Assembly: GCA_002389385.1 (NCBI GenBank)
Contig: DGOK01000037.1
Coordinates: forward strand, 1-14,369
Length of the DNA: 14,369 nucleotides
Reading direction: 5' to 3'
Source of the DNA: Rhodospirillaceae bacterium UBA4468
GTDB taxonomy: Bacteria > Pseudomonadota > Alphaproteobacteria > Rhodospirillales > Casp-alpha2
Positions within the stretch are counted from its first letter, which is position 1. Every line of letters begins with the position of its first letter. The notes below the pieces were generated by a model, which did not search any database, had not been told where the DNA came from, and was given only the letters and a program-made list of their open reading frames with translations. This document shows, piece by piece, positions 7,704-14,369 of this stretch. A program made the translations under genes and the position numbers.

Positions 7704-8970
7704 TCAACCATCGACACGATTGGGCGTTGCGGGGTGGTGCCTTTACGATTGGGCGAACTCAGCATTTCCAACCGTCATCATCACGTTTGTTTTTGCGGCG
7801 TACTTTACCAAAGGCGTTGCAGCCGATGAGGTGACAGGAACCGCCTTGTGGGGTCAGGCAATCGGTTGGTCTGCTTTGGTTGTTGCGGTGATGGGGCCAA
7901 TCGTTGGTGCAATTTCAGATCATACGGGGCGTCGCAAGCCGTGGCTTTTCGCCTCAACATTGGGATGTTCGATTGCATGCGGTTTCCTATGGACGATTAT
8001 TCCAGATGAAAACATGGTGCTTCGCGCGTTAATCCTTATTGGTGCTGCCAATATTGCCTTTGAGCTTGGCATGGTTTTCTACAATGCGATGCTGGCTGAC
8101 CTGGTATCTTCTGATCGTATCGGGCGAGTTTCTGGTTGGGGCTGGGGGACAGGGTATGCAGGGGGGCTGATATGCCTCGTTCTTGTGCTTGTTCTGTTTG
8201 TTCAGACGGAAACGCCCCTATTTGATCTAAATAAAGATGCTGCCGAGCATTTACGTGCCGTTGGGCCTTTCGTTGCAATTTGGATGGTGCTTTTTGCGGC
8301 GCCGATTTTCCTGTTCACCAAAGATCGTCCCGCAACCGGGATTGGTAAGGGTGAAGCTGTGCGACGCGGGTTCAAGGAGCTTGTTCAGACGATAAAAAAT
8401 GCCCGGCAACATGGGACGACCTTCAAGTTCCTGATAGCACGAATGATCTATACCGATGGATTGAACACGCTGTTTGCGTTCGGCGGTATTTACGCTGCTG
8501 GGACGTTTGGGATGAGTTTTGCGGATCTAATCAAGTTTGGGATTGGCTTAAATGTGACGGCAGGAATAGGCGCATTTGGGTTTGCCTGGCTTGACGATAG
8601 CTGGGGGTCCAAGAAAGTCATTTTGGTTTCACTGACGGTACTGACCTTCCTCAGCCTTGGCATGCTCATCGTTACGGACATTTTTCATTTTTGGGTGATT
8701 GGCTTATCGCTAGGAATCTTTATTGGGCCGGCACAATCTGCAAGCCGCTCAATGATGGCGCATTTAGCACCGCCAGAAATTCGAACTGAAATGTTTGGCT
8801 TGTATGCGCTGTCCGGTAAAGCGACGGCGTTTATGGGGCCGATGCTCGTCGGTGGACTGACACTCATGGCAGACAGCCAGCGGGTTGGGATGTCCGCTAT
8901 CCTGGCGTTCTTTATTGTTGGTGGGGTGATGTTGCTGATGGTGCCAGAACGGCGAGCAACAGTTGCCTGA
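7690..8970 (+). CDS. UMF1/Atg22-like MFS transporter
   Basis: This 426-residue inner-membrane permease belongs to the major facilitator superfamily, UMF1 branch. Evidence includes the N-terminal YDWANSAF signature (19-26), the loop motif AISDHTGRRKPW between helices 2 and 3, and the second-half signature GPAQSASRSMMAHLAPPE. Hydrophobic segments are consistent with about 12 helices, and the length is typical. Family members related to yeast vacuolar Atg22 are thought to move amino acids or small metabolites, so a role in nitrogen or amino-acid export beside glutamate dehydrogenase is plausible but not shown. I chose ATG 7690, which gives a 14-base overlap with the dehydrogenase stop and implies translational coupling; a TTG just upstream at 7687 is less likely. 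If coupling matters, loss of the dehydrogenase 5' end and promoter may reduce expression of this gene. Confidence 0.88.
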   Translation: MSLDSQPSTRLGVAGWCLYDWANSAFPTVIITFVFAAYFTKGVAADEVTGTALWGQAIGWSALVVAVMGPIVGAISDHTGRRKPWLFASTLGCSIACGFLWTIIPDENMVLRALILIGAANIAFELGMVFYNAMLADLVSSDRIGRVSGWGWGTGYAGGLICLVLVLVLFVQTETPLFDLNKDAAEHLRAVGPFVAIWMVLFAAPIFLFTKDRPATGIGKGEAVRRGFKELVQTIKNARQHGTTFKFLIARMIYTDGLNTLFAFGGIYAAGTFGMSFADLIKFGIGLNVTAGIGAFGFAWLDDSWGSKKVILVSLTVLTFLSLGMLIVTDIFHFWVIGLSLGIFIGPAQSASRSMMAHLAPPEIRTEMFGLYALSGKATAFMGPMLVGGLTLMADSQRVGMSAILAFFIVGGVMLLMVPERRATVA

Positions 8971-8977
8971 GCGCGGC

Positions 8978-8984
8978 AAAGGAG
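8978..8984 (+). promoter_or_regulatory. Ribosome binding site of the SIS-domain gene
   Basis: AAAGGAG lies in the 27-base gap after the transporter stop, 13 bases before ATG 8998. It supports that start and independent translation of the SIS gene within the operon. Confidence 0.6.
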
Positions 8985-8997
8985 ATATAGCAAGGTT

Positions 8998-9618
8998 ATG
9001 ACATTTCCAGACAAACCTTACGGCTCAATTGGCGATTTTGTTGATGCCTACGCAGATCAAACGGCACGCGCATTTGTGTCCATTGATCGCGAAAAAATGG
9101 CCGCTGCGGCAGACTGTTTAAATACAGCTTACCAGGGCGGCCAGATTGTTTACGTATGTGGAAATGGGGGGTCGGCGGCGATCTCAAATCATTTCCATTG
9201 TGACCACCTTAAAGGTGTTCAAACGGATACGGCGATCAAGCCCAGAGTGGTCTCGTTATCTTCGACAGTTGAAACGCTTACAGCGATCGCAAATGATATT
9301 TCTTACGACGATGTTTTTTCATATCAATTAAAAACGATGGCCAAACCAGGCGATGTGCTTATTACAGTTTCATCGTCAGGGGATAGCGAAAACATCGTTA
9401 AAGCTGCAACGTGGGCTAAGAATAATAACGTTAGAGTTATTTCCTTCACCGGATTTTCTGGAGGGCGATCGGCTGACCTCGCAGATATAAACTTGCATGT
9501 TGAAGGCGATAATTACGGCGTCATTGAAGACGCACACCAATCAATTATGCATATCCTCGCACAGTATTTACGTCTTGCTGCTATGCCGGCTAATCTTATC
9601 GACGAGCGAAAATTCTAA
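8998..9618 (+). CDS. SIS-domain sugar-phosphate isomerase, GmhA-like
   Basis: This 206-residue cytoplasmic protein has the layout of phosphoheptose isomerase (sedoheptulose 7-phosphate to heptose 7-phosphate, first step of ADP- or GDP-heptose synthesis). The phosphate-binding GNGGS is at 55-59, a histidine (H65) at the position of the GmhA metal/catalytic histidine, the second phosphate loop SSSGDSEN at 125-132, and the C-terminal helix IEDAHQSIMH at 176-185 carries H180 and H185. Two positions differ from the E. coli-type enzyme as I recall it: the active-site glutamate is D69 here and the glutamine before the first C-terminal histidine is E177. These suggest a GmhA-related subfamily, possibly with a different sugar phosphate. 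It is 27 bases downstream of the transporter on the same strand and ends 16 bases from the convergent purH, on the side of a polysaccharide gene set. Assignment to the SIS family is firm; the exact substrate is not. Confidence 0.85.
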   Translation: MTFPDKPYGSIGDFVDAYADQTARAFVSIDREKMAAAADCLNTAYQGGQIVYVCGNGGSAAISNHFHCDHLKGVQTDTAIKPRVVSLSSTVETLTAIANDISYDDVFSYQLKTMAKPGDVLITVSSSGDSENIVKAATWAKNNNVRVISFTGFSGGRSADLADINLHVEGDNYGVIEDAHQSIMHILAQYLRLAAMPANLIDERKF

Positions 9619-9634
9619 AATCACTAATAATGGT

Positions 9635-11212
9635 TTAATGCCGGAAATGCCGCATGCCGGTAAAGACCATGGCGAGACCTTTTTCATCTGCCGCAGCAAT
9701 CACTTCTTCGTCACGCATACTCCCACCCGGTTGAATAATGGCCGTCGTCCCTGCATCTGCAGCTGCGATTAAACCGTCCGCGAATGGGAAAAATGCGTCT
9801 GAAGCGACGACCGATCCAATTGCCCAGCTTATTGTATCGCCTGCAACGCGTGCTGCGTCGGCCGCTTTCCATGCGGCGATCCGCGATGAGTTTACGCGGC
9901 TCATTTGACCTGCGCCGACGCCGACAGTTGCGCTATCTTTGACATAGATGATGGCGTTTGATTTCACGTGCTTACAAACGGTAAACGCAAAGATAAGATC
10001 GTTCATCTCGGCATCGCTAGGTGCACGCTTGGTCACGACTTTTAATTCATCTGTTGTGAGTGCAGCGTCGCGCGTTTGTAGGAGATACCCACCTGCCAAT
10101 GAACGCACGGTCATGCCGGTTGCGTTTGGATTTGGCAGAGCCCCGGTCTCAAGCACGCGGAGATTTTTTTTGGCTGCGAAAATGGCTTTTGCTTCATCAG
10201 AAATCTCAGGGGCAATGATAACTTCGGCAAACAGGTCTGCAATTTCTTTCGCTGTGGCACCATCAAGGCGTTGATTAAAAGCAATAATACCGCCAAATGC
10301 ACTTTCAGTATCGCAGGCAAATGCGCGTTTATACGCTGTTGTTAAGTCGTCCGCGACCGCGACACCGCAAGGGTTCGCATGCTTAACAATCACACATGCT
10401 GGGCGCTCAGAAAACTCGGCAACTAATTCATAAGCTGCATCCGTATCATTCAAATTGTTAAAGCTAAGCTCTTTACCCTGTAGCTGAGTAGCAGTGGCAA
10501 CGCCGGGGCGGTTTTCTGCTGAGGTATAAAATGCAGCTTGCTGATGCGGGTTCTCACCATATCGAAGGACCTGACGAAGTTCACCGGACATGACTTTGCG
10601 TGCTGGGAATGTCTCGCCCAATTCGCCAGCAAACCAGTCCGAAATCGCAGCGTCATAACTTCCAGTACGGGCATAGGCCTTTGCTGCCAGCCGGGTTCTA
10701 AATTGTGCCGTGGTCGCACCATTATTTGTCGACATTTCATCAACCAATTGGGCGTAGTCATCAGGATCAACAACAACAGTGACGAAGGCATGGTTTTTAG
10801 ATGCAGCACGGATCATTGCGGGCCCACCAATATCGATATTCTCAATACATGTATCGAAGTCTGCACCCTTAGCGACAGTTTCTTCAAACGGGTAGAGATT
10901 TACGACCAGCAAGTCGATGGGTGCAATGTCATGCTCGTGCATGGCAGCTTCATGCTCGGCGTTACCGCGCACTGCCAAAAGGCCGCCATGAATTTTTGGC
11001 TGTAAGGTTTTGACACGGCCATCCATAATTTCTGGAAACCCGGTAAAATCGCTGACTTCTGTGACAGGCACACCGGCATCTCGAAGGGCCTTTGCGGAAC
11101 CGCCAGTTGACAGAATTTCAACGTCAGCCACGGCAAGTGTCTGACCAAGTTCTACCAAACCAGTCTTGTCAGAAACACTAACAAGGGCGCGTTTAATTTT
11201 TGCGTCACTCAT
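9635..11212 (-). CDS. purH: Bifunctional AICAR formyltransferase / IMP cyclohydrolase
   Basis: PurH performs the last two steps of de novo purine synthesis: formylation of AICAR with 10-formyl-tetrahydrofolate and ring closure to IMP. The 525 residues match the usual length of about 525-530. The N-terminal cyclohydrolase domain shows SVSDKTGL, STGGSAKALRDAG, DGRVKTLQPKIHGG and NLYPFEETVAKG. The C-terminal transferase domain shows RYGENPHQQAAFY, the catalytic K277-H278 in KHANPCGVA, the segment SDAFFPFADGL and the C-terminal IQPGGSMRDEEVI through MRHFRH. ATG 11212 is chosen over a TTG at 11239 because homologues begin at this point and AAGGAAA lies 12 bases upstream. It follows the membrane dehydratase gene by 38 bases on the same strand, so it may be transcribed at the end of the polysaccharide operon. 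The convergent SIS gene stops 16 bases away, and no obvious terminator hairpin separates them. Confidence 0.97.
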   Translation of the reverse strand: MSDAKIKRALVSVSDKTGLVELGQTLAVADVEILSTGGSAKALRDAGVPVTEVSDFTGFPEIMDGRVKTLQPKIHGGLLAVRGNAEHEAAMHEHDIAPIDLLVVNLYPFEETVAKGADFDTCIENIDIGGPAMIRAASKNHAFVTVVVDPDDYAQLVDEMSTNNGATTAQFRTRLAAKAYARTGSYDAAISDWFAGELGETFPARKVMSGELRQVLRYGENPHQQAAFYTSAENRPGVATATQLQGKELSFNNLNDTDAAYELVAEFSERPACVIVKHANPCGVAVADDLTTAYKRAFACDTESAFGGIIAFNQRLDGATAKEIADLFAEVIIAPEISDEAKAIFAAKKNLRVLETGALPNPNATGMTVRSLAGGYLLQTRDAALTTDELKVVTKRAPSDAEMNDLIFAFTVCKHVKSNAIIYVKDSATVGVGAGQMSRVNSSRIAAWKAADAARVAGDTISWAIGSVVASDAFFPFADGLIAAADAGTTAIIQPGGSMRDEEVIAAADEKGLAMVFTGMRHFRH

Positions 11213-11224
11213 GGTCGGCTCATT

Positions 11225-11229
11225 TCCTT
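11225..11229 (-). promoter_or_regulatory. Ribosome binding site deciding the purH start
   Basis: AAGGA on the minus strand lies 12 bases before ATG 11212 and within the TTG-extended frame. It argues for initiation at the ATG, where the recognisable PurH sequence begins. Confidence 0.5.
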
Positions 11230-11250
11230 TTTTGAACAATTCATTAGCGG

Positions 11251-13146
11251 CTAATTGCTACCTTCATTTGAATACTCTGGGATCACATCTTTGATTAAGC
11301 GGCGTACGTTTGTATCGTCGCCTGCAACAGCAGCTTTCAATAAGGGTGCCAGCTGGCGGTTTAACGCCTCTATGGCAACAACACGTGGAGCAGCTAATAG
11401 CAGGCCATCATGGGCTGTTTCAACGGTTGTTTCCCCGTCGTAGAAAACTTCTTCAAATAATTTTTCACCCGATCGTGTCCCGGTGAATTGAATGGCGATA
11501 TCTCGGTCTGGCTCTTTGCCGGAAAGGCGGATCATTTGCTTTGCTAGATCCACAATTTTTATAGGCTCACCCATATCCAAAACAAAAATACGACCTGCAG
11601 TTTTATCACCTTGGACCCCAACAACAGAGGCTTCCAAAACCAACTCTACGGCTTCGCGTATCGTCATAAAATAACGCGTCATATCCGGATGGGTAACTGT
11701 TAATGGTCCACCGTTCTCGAGTTGCCTTTGGAATAACGGCACGACGCTTCCGGTCGATCCAAGCACGTTACCAAATCGCACAGTGACATACCGACACCCT
11801 TTCCCATCACTTGCCAAATCAAGCGCCTGACAATACATCTCTGCAGCACGTTTGGTTGCACCCATAATGCTGGTCGGATTGATCGCCTTGTCGGTTGAGA
11901 TTTGAACCATCATCTTAACGTTGCTTTTGGCACATGCGTCAGCAACGTTAATGGTTCCAGCAATATTTGTGCGTGCACCTTCCGCTGGGTTGTCTTCAAC
12001 TAAAGGCACGTGCTTTAACGCGGCTGCATGAAAAACCAGATCGGGTTTTAGGTTATCGATAGTATCAAGAATTCGATCCCGGTCCCGAACATCCACAATG
12101 ATGGCGCGTCGCTTAAGCTCAGGTTGTAGGTTAGAGATTTCTTGATCGATTGTATAAAGTGCAAACTCGTTATTCTCTATTAAACTCAGTGACATCGGAG
12201 AAAACGTTGCAACTTGTCGGGTGAGTTCTGCGCCGATACTTCCCCCTGCACCCGTTACCACGATATTTTTGTTGGTAATCAGGGCCTTCATGGCATCGCG
12301 GTCTAGCGGTGTCTGCGGGCGGCCCAACAGATCTTCGATGGCAACAGGTTTGATTTCCATCTCGTCTTGGCCGGGATTTTGGAAATCTGTTAGACGAGGA
12401 ATGCGCGCGAGCGTGATGCCCAATGCTGCCGCGCGCTCTAATAAGTCGCGTACAGGCGCGCCTTTTATCTCGTCCTTGCTCAGTATGAGGCGTTGCGGTG
12501 CGAGCCCTTTTGACTTCAGATTGACAAATGTTTTTTCAAGGTCTTCGATCGTACCGATTACGTCGACACCGCGAATTGTACGGCCGACCCGCTCTGAGTG
12601 TTCAGACAAGATACCAACAACGGTATAGCCGCTATCGCCAGTCTGCCTAAGGCCGCGGAGGAATTGATCGGCGCCGTCTGATGCACCAATCACTAGGACA
12701 GGTACTCGATTGCTGTTACTCGTCATTGAAAGATCGATACGCTGGTCTTTCCAGAACCGATAAATGAACCGTGGCCCACCGAGCAGCGCCATAAGTATAA
12801 ACCAATTAATGAAAGGTACTGAGCGAGGCACGGCATCCATGCGTGACCAGACAAACATCACAAGCAGAAAAAGCAGCATCGAAATAGTCGCGGCGCGGGT
12901 GATTGCCATTAAATCATCCAAGGATGCATAACGCCAAACACCACGGTAAAGACCAGATAGCCAGAATATGATGCCACCTATGAGGGCCATGACAATGGCA
13001 CCCTCTAAAAGGAGTTCGAAACTAACCTTGTAATCGGCGGCGCCAACACGGAGATACATGGCGACGATGAAAGAGAACCCCGCCACGATAATATCATGCG
13101 CAAAGGCAACTAGACCTCGACCAGAAATGCGGTGTACCCACTTCAC
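11251..13146 (-). CDS. Membrane NDP-sugar 4,6-dehydratase, FlaA1/WbpM/CapD family
   Basis: This 631-residue protein has the standard two-part design. Residues about 1-130 hold four hydrophobic helices, followed by a CoA-binding-like Rossmann region (VPVLVIGASDGADQF). A short-chain dehydrogenase domain follows with nucleotide motif GAGGSIG (299-305). The catalytic set reads S417, M428 and K432 in STDKAINPTSIMGATKR, where methionine replaces the usual SDR tyrosine, as known for WbpM and FlaA1 enzymes. Such enzymes convert UDP-GlcNAc to a 4-keto-6-deoxy intermediate that leads to QuiNAc, FucNAc or bacillosamine-type sugars for O-antigen, capsule or protein glycans. The start is GTG 13146, with AGGA 10 bases upstream and only 5 bases after the epimerase stop. 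No ATG is available nearby; the next methionine would delete the first membrane helix. Family is certain; the exact sugar product is inferred. Confidence 0.93.
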   Translation of the reverse strand: MKWVHRISGRGLVAFAHDIIVAGFSFIVAMYLRVGAADYKVSFELLLEGAIVMALIGGIIFWLSGLYRGVWRYASLDDLMAITRAATISMLLFLLVMFVWSRMDAVPRSVPFINWFILMALLGGPRFIYRFWKDQRIDLSMTSNSNRVPVLVIGASDGADQFLRGLRQTGDSGYTVVGILSEHSERVGRTIRGVDVIGTIEDLEKTFVNLKSKGLAPQRLILSKDEIKGAPVRDLLERAAALGITLARIPRLTDFQNPGQDEMEIKPVAIEDLLGRPQTPLDRDAMKALITNKNIVVTGAGGSIGAELTRQVATFSPMSLSLIENNEFALYTIDQEISNLQPELKRRAIIVDVRDRDRILDTIDNLKPDLVFHAAALKHVPLVEDNPAEGARTNIAGTINVADACAKSNVKMMVQISTDKAINPTSIMGATKRAAEMYCQALDLASDGKGCRYVTVRFGNVLGSTGSVVPLFQRQLENGGPLTVTHPDMTRYFMTIREAVELVLEASVVGVQGDKTAGRIFVLDMGEPIKIVDLAKQMIRLSGKEPDRDIAIQFTGTRSGEKLFEEVFYDGETTVETAHDGLLLAAPRVVAIEALNRQLAPLLKAAVAGDDTNVRRLIKDVIPEYSNEGSN

Positions 13147-13151
13147 GCTCG

Positions 13152-14120
13152 TTATTTCCTATCTTTCGTCGATGGATTGTCCGCGTTTGCGCTCAGACTT
13201 AATCCTTCTGACATGTTATAGGGCGGGAACCAGCTGGCGTCACGGCGGAACGGTGCTGTATCGACCTCTAAATTCTCGGTTAAGCGCGCGATAGTATTGC
13301 TGCGGCCCGTCAACATTCCAGCCATGCACAAGATCCATAAAGGCATTGGGAAAAGCCGCGTGGGTGATGCGAAAGCCTGGCCAGTTAATCGAAAAAGCTC
13401 AGGCGTAGAGACAGACTGATCATCAGCTATGAAATATGGGGTAGACGAAAGGCCTTCTGACACGGTGGCATGGCAAAGCGCATCCGTCAAATTACCAATA
13501 AATACCATGTGACGGCGATTTTGGATGGATGCCAATGGCAAGGGTATGCCTTTTTTAACAGCATTGATGACGGACTTGAAATTACCAACAGGTGGCCAGC
13601 CGTATACAAATGTTGCTCGGAGTATGGCTAAGTTACAGGTTCTTTCGCACGCCATATCTTGTAAGGCTTGCTCGGCGTCTCGTTTTGAGCGGCCATAAGC
13701 ATCTTCAGGCCCAGGGCTGTTTTCAAGAGTGAGGGGCGTGTCGTTGGAGCGCTCTCCAGCAGCCTTCACACTGCTTAGAAAAACAAACCGTTTTACGTCT
13801 GCTCTATCAGCGGCCTCGAATAATCTCTCGCTACCAATGACGTTTACATCATGGAATGATGCATCGTCGTCCGTATCATTCATTCTATGAACGTGGCCAG
13901 CCAGATGGATGAGAACATCCAGTCCCGCCAATATGGCAATGAGGTTTTGGATATTAACGTGACGATTGAGGCTTGGTATTTCGACAATGGAACACGTTGT
14001 TAAGCTTGGCATTGAGGCTTTGTTGCGAACCAATGCCATAACATCGTGCCCTGCCTTATCTAATTTTTGAATTAGATGTTTGCCTACAAATCCATTTGCG
14101 CCTGTCACGCCGACTTTCAT
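13152..14120 (-). CDS. Extended-SDR NDP-sugar epimerase/dehydratase, WbpV-like
   Basis: This 322-residue cytoplasmic enzyme has an N-terminal NAD-binding motif TGANGFVG (6-13), IHLAGHVH after strand 4, SSVKAAGE with the catalytic serine at 116-117, and the YGRSK motif with Y142 and K146. The segment SSVK...YGRSK is typical of UDP-N-acetylhexosamine 4-epimerase or 4-reductase enzymes that act together with CapD/WbpM-type dehydratases to make UDP-FucNAc or UDP-QuiNAc; this pairing is exactly what the next gene provides. Its ATG overlaps the stop of the upstream glycosyltransferase by 4 bases (ATGA), and the dehydratase follows after 5 bases, so the three genes form a translationally coupled operon. 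Family firm, substrate inferred from context. Confidence 0.87.
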   Translation of the reverse strand: MKVGVTGANGFVGKHLIQKLDKAGHDVMALVRNKASMPSLTTCSIVEIPSLNRHVNIQNLIAILAGLDVLIHLAGHVHRMNDTDDDASFHDVNVIGSERLFEAADRADVKRFVFLSSVKAAGERSNDTPLTLENSPGPEDAYGRSKRDAEQALQDMACERTCNLAILRATFVYGWPPVGNFKSVINAVKKGIPLPLASIQNRRHMVFIGNLTDALCHATVSEGLSSTPYFIADDQSVSTPELFRLTGQAFASPTRLFPMPLWILCMAGMLTGRSNTIARLTENLEVDTAPFRRDASWFPPYNMSEGLSLSANADNPSTKDRK

Positions 14121-14369
14121 GATTGAACGCTATCCTGGGGTTTAATCCGTGCAACAGTTTGACTATCCCCGTTAATAACAGCTTGCAGGACCTCGATCAT
14201 ATGTCTGGCTTGAGTTTCTCGGCTATAACGGGGTGCTGCTGCAGCGCTATGTTTCGACATTTCATCACGCAATGCCGCATCATCTGCAAACCTAAGAGCG
14301 CTTTCAGCAAGGGCTTTGGGATCTTCGGCGTTCACAACTAAGCCGGCTTTTGCATCTGAAACAATGCGA
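14117..14369 (-). CDS. Glycosyltransferase, C-terminal fragment (GT4-like; 5' end outside window)
   Basis: The frame is open to the right edge and gives 83 C-terminal residues. The segment RIVSDAKAGLVVNAEDPKAL followed by AESALRFADDAALRDEMSKHS matches the C-terminal nucleotide-sugar domain of family 4 glycosyltransferases, where a 'G.vv...d...la..i..l..d..lr..m...a' pattern is common. It ends in the 4-base ATGA overlap with the epimerase gene. It would act at the cytoplasmic membrane face to build the same surface polysaccharide. Donor and acceptor cannot be told from this fragment. Confidence 0.72.
   Translation of the reverse strand, partial: RIVSDAKAGLVVNAEDPKALAESALRFADDAALRDEMSKHSAAAAPRYSRETQARHMIEVLQAVINGDSQTVARIKPQDSVQS

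Noticed and set aside
9600..9665. Short GC-rich inverted stretch near the purH 3' end as a bidirectional terminator
   Set aside because: It lies within the purH coding end, the stem is short and imperfect, and no T-run follows on either strand.
11213..11239. TTG start adding nine residues to PurH
   Set aside because: The ribosome site lies inside this extension and PurH similarity starts at the ATG at 11212.
1..14369. tRNA, rRNA, CRISPR array, prophage or toxin-antitoxin genes
   Set aside because: No repeat-spacer pattern, cloverleaf-like sequence or phage/toxin protein signature was seen on either strand.

Overview
The window looks like a chromosomal segment of an alphaproteobacterium, probably Rhodospirillales-like and possibly marine. 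The evidence is the large (about 1600-residue class) NAD-dependent glutamate dehydrogenase, a UMF1-type transporter directly behind it, an alphaproteobacterial-looking PurH, and moderate base composition. The genus cannot be fixed from sequence alone.

Layout, left to right. (1) Positions 1-3343, minus strand: two adjacent genes, a 336-residue membrane-anchored TPR-like protein of unknown function followed after 10 bases by a membrane-anchored CotH-family protein. The CotH protein carries an EF-hand loop and a right-handed beta-helix and runs off the left edge. This block looks more AT-rich than the rest and resembles an accessory cell-envelope or extracellular module. (2) Positions 3344-3563: non-coding. 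(3) Positions 3564-4633: one IS30-family element with recognisable imperfect terminal inverted repeats. Its transposase frame is intact except for a single in-frame amber codon (codon 76). (4) Positions 4632-7703, plus strand: the C-terminal two thirds of an NAD-glutamate dehydrogenase, beginning exactly at the IS right end. Its missing 5' part (nearly 600 codons by family length) is not on the other side of the IS, so the junction is a rearrangement, not a simple insertion. (5) Positions 7690-9618, plus strand: a UMF1/Atg22-like MFS transporter overlapping the dehydrogenase stop, then a GmhA-like SIS-domain sugar-phosphate isomerase. (6) Positions 9635-14369, minus strand: in transcription order, the end of a GT4-type glycosyltransferase, an extended-SDR NDP-sugar epimerase, a membrane FlaA1/CapD-type NDP-sugar 4,6-dehydratase, and purH. 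The first three are very tightly packed and purH follows after 38 bases.

Functionally, the right side is the end of a surface-polysaccharide (O-antigen, capsule or exopolysaccharide) gene set with a housekeeping purine gene at its tail. The SIS isomerase could feed the same sugar metabolism but converges on it. The middle is a broken amino-acid catabolism gene with its transporter neighbour still intact. The least explained part is the CotH/EF-hand/beta-helix protein and its TPR-like partner at the left. No RNA genes, CRISPR arrays or prophage genes were seen.
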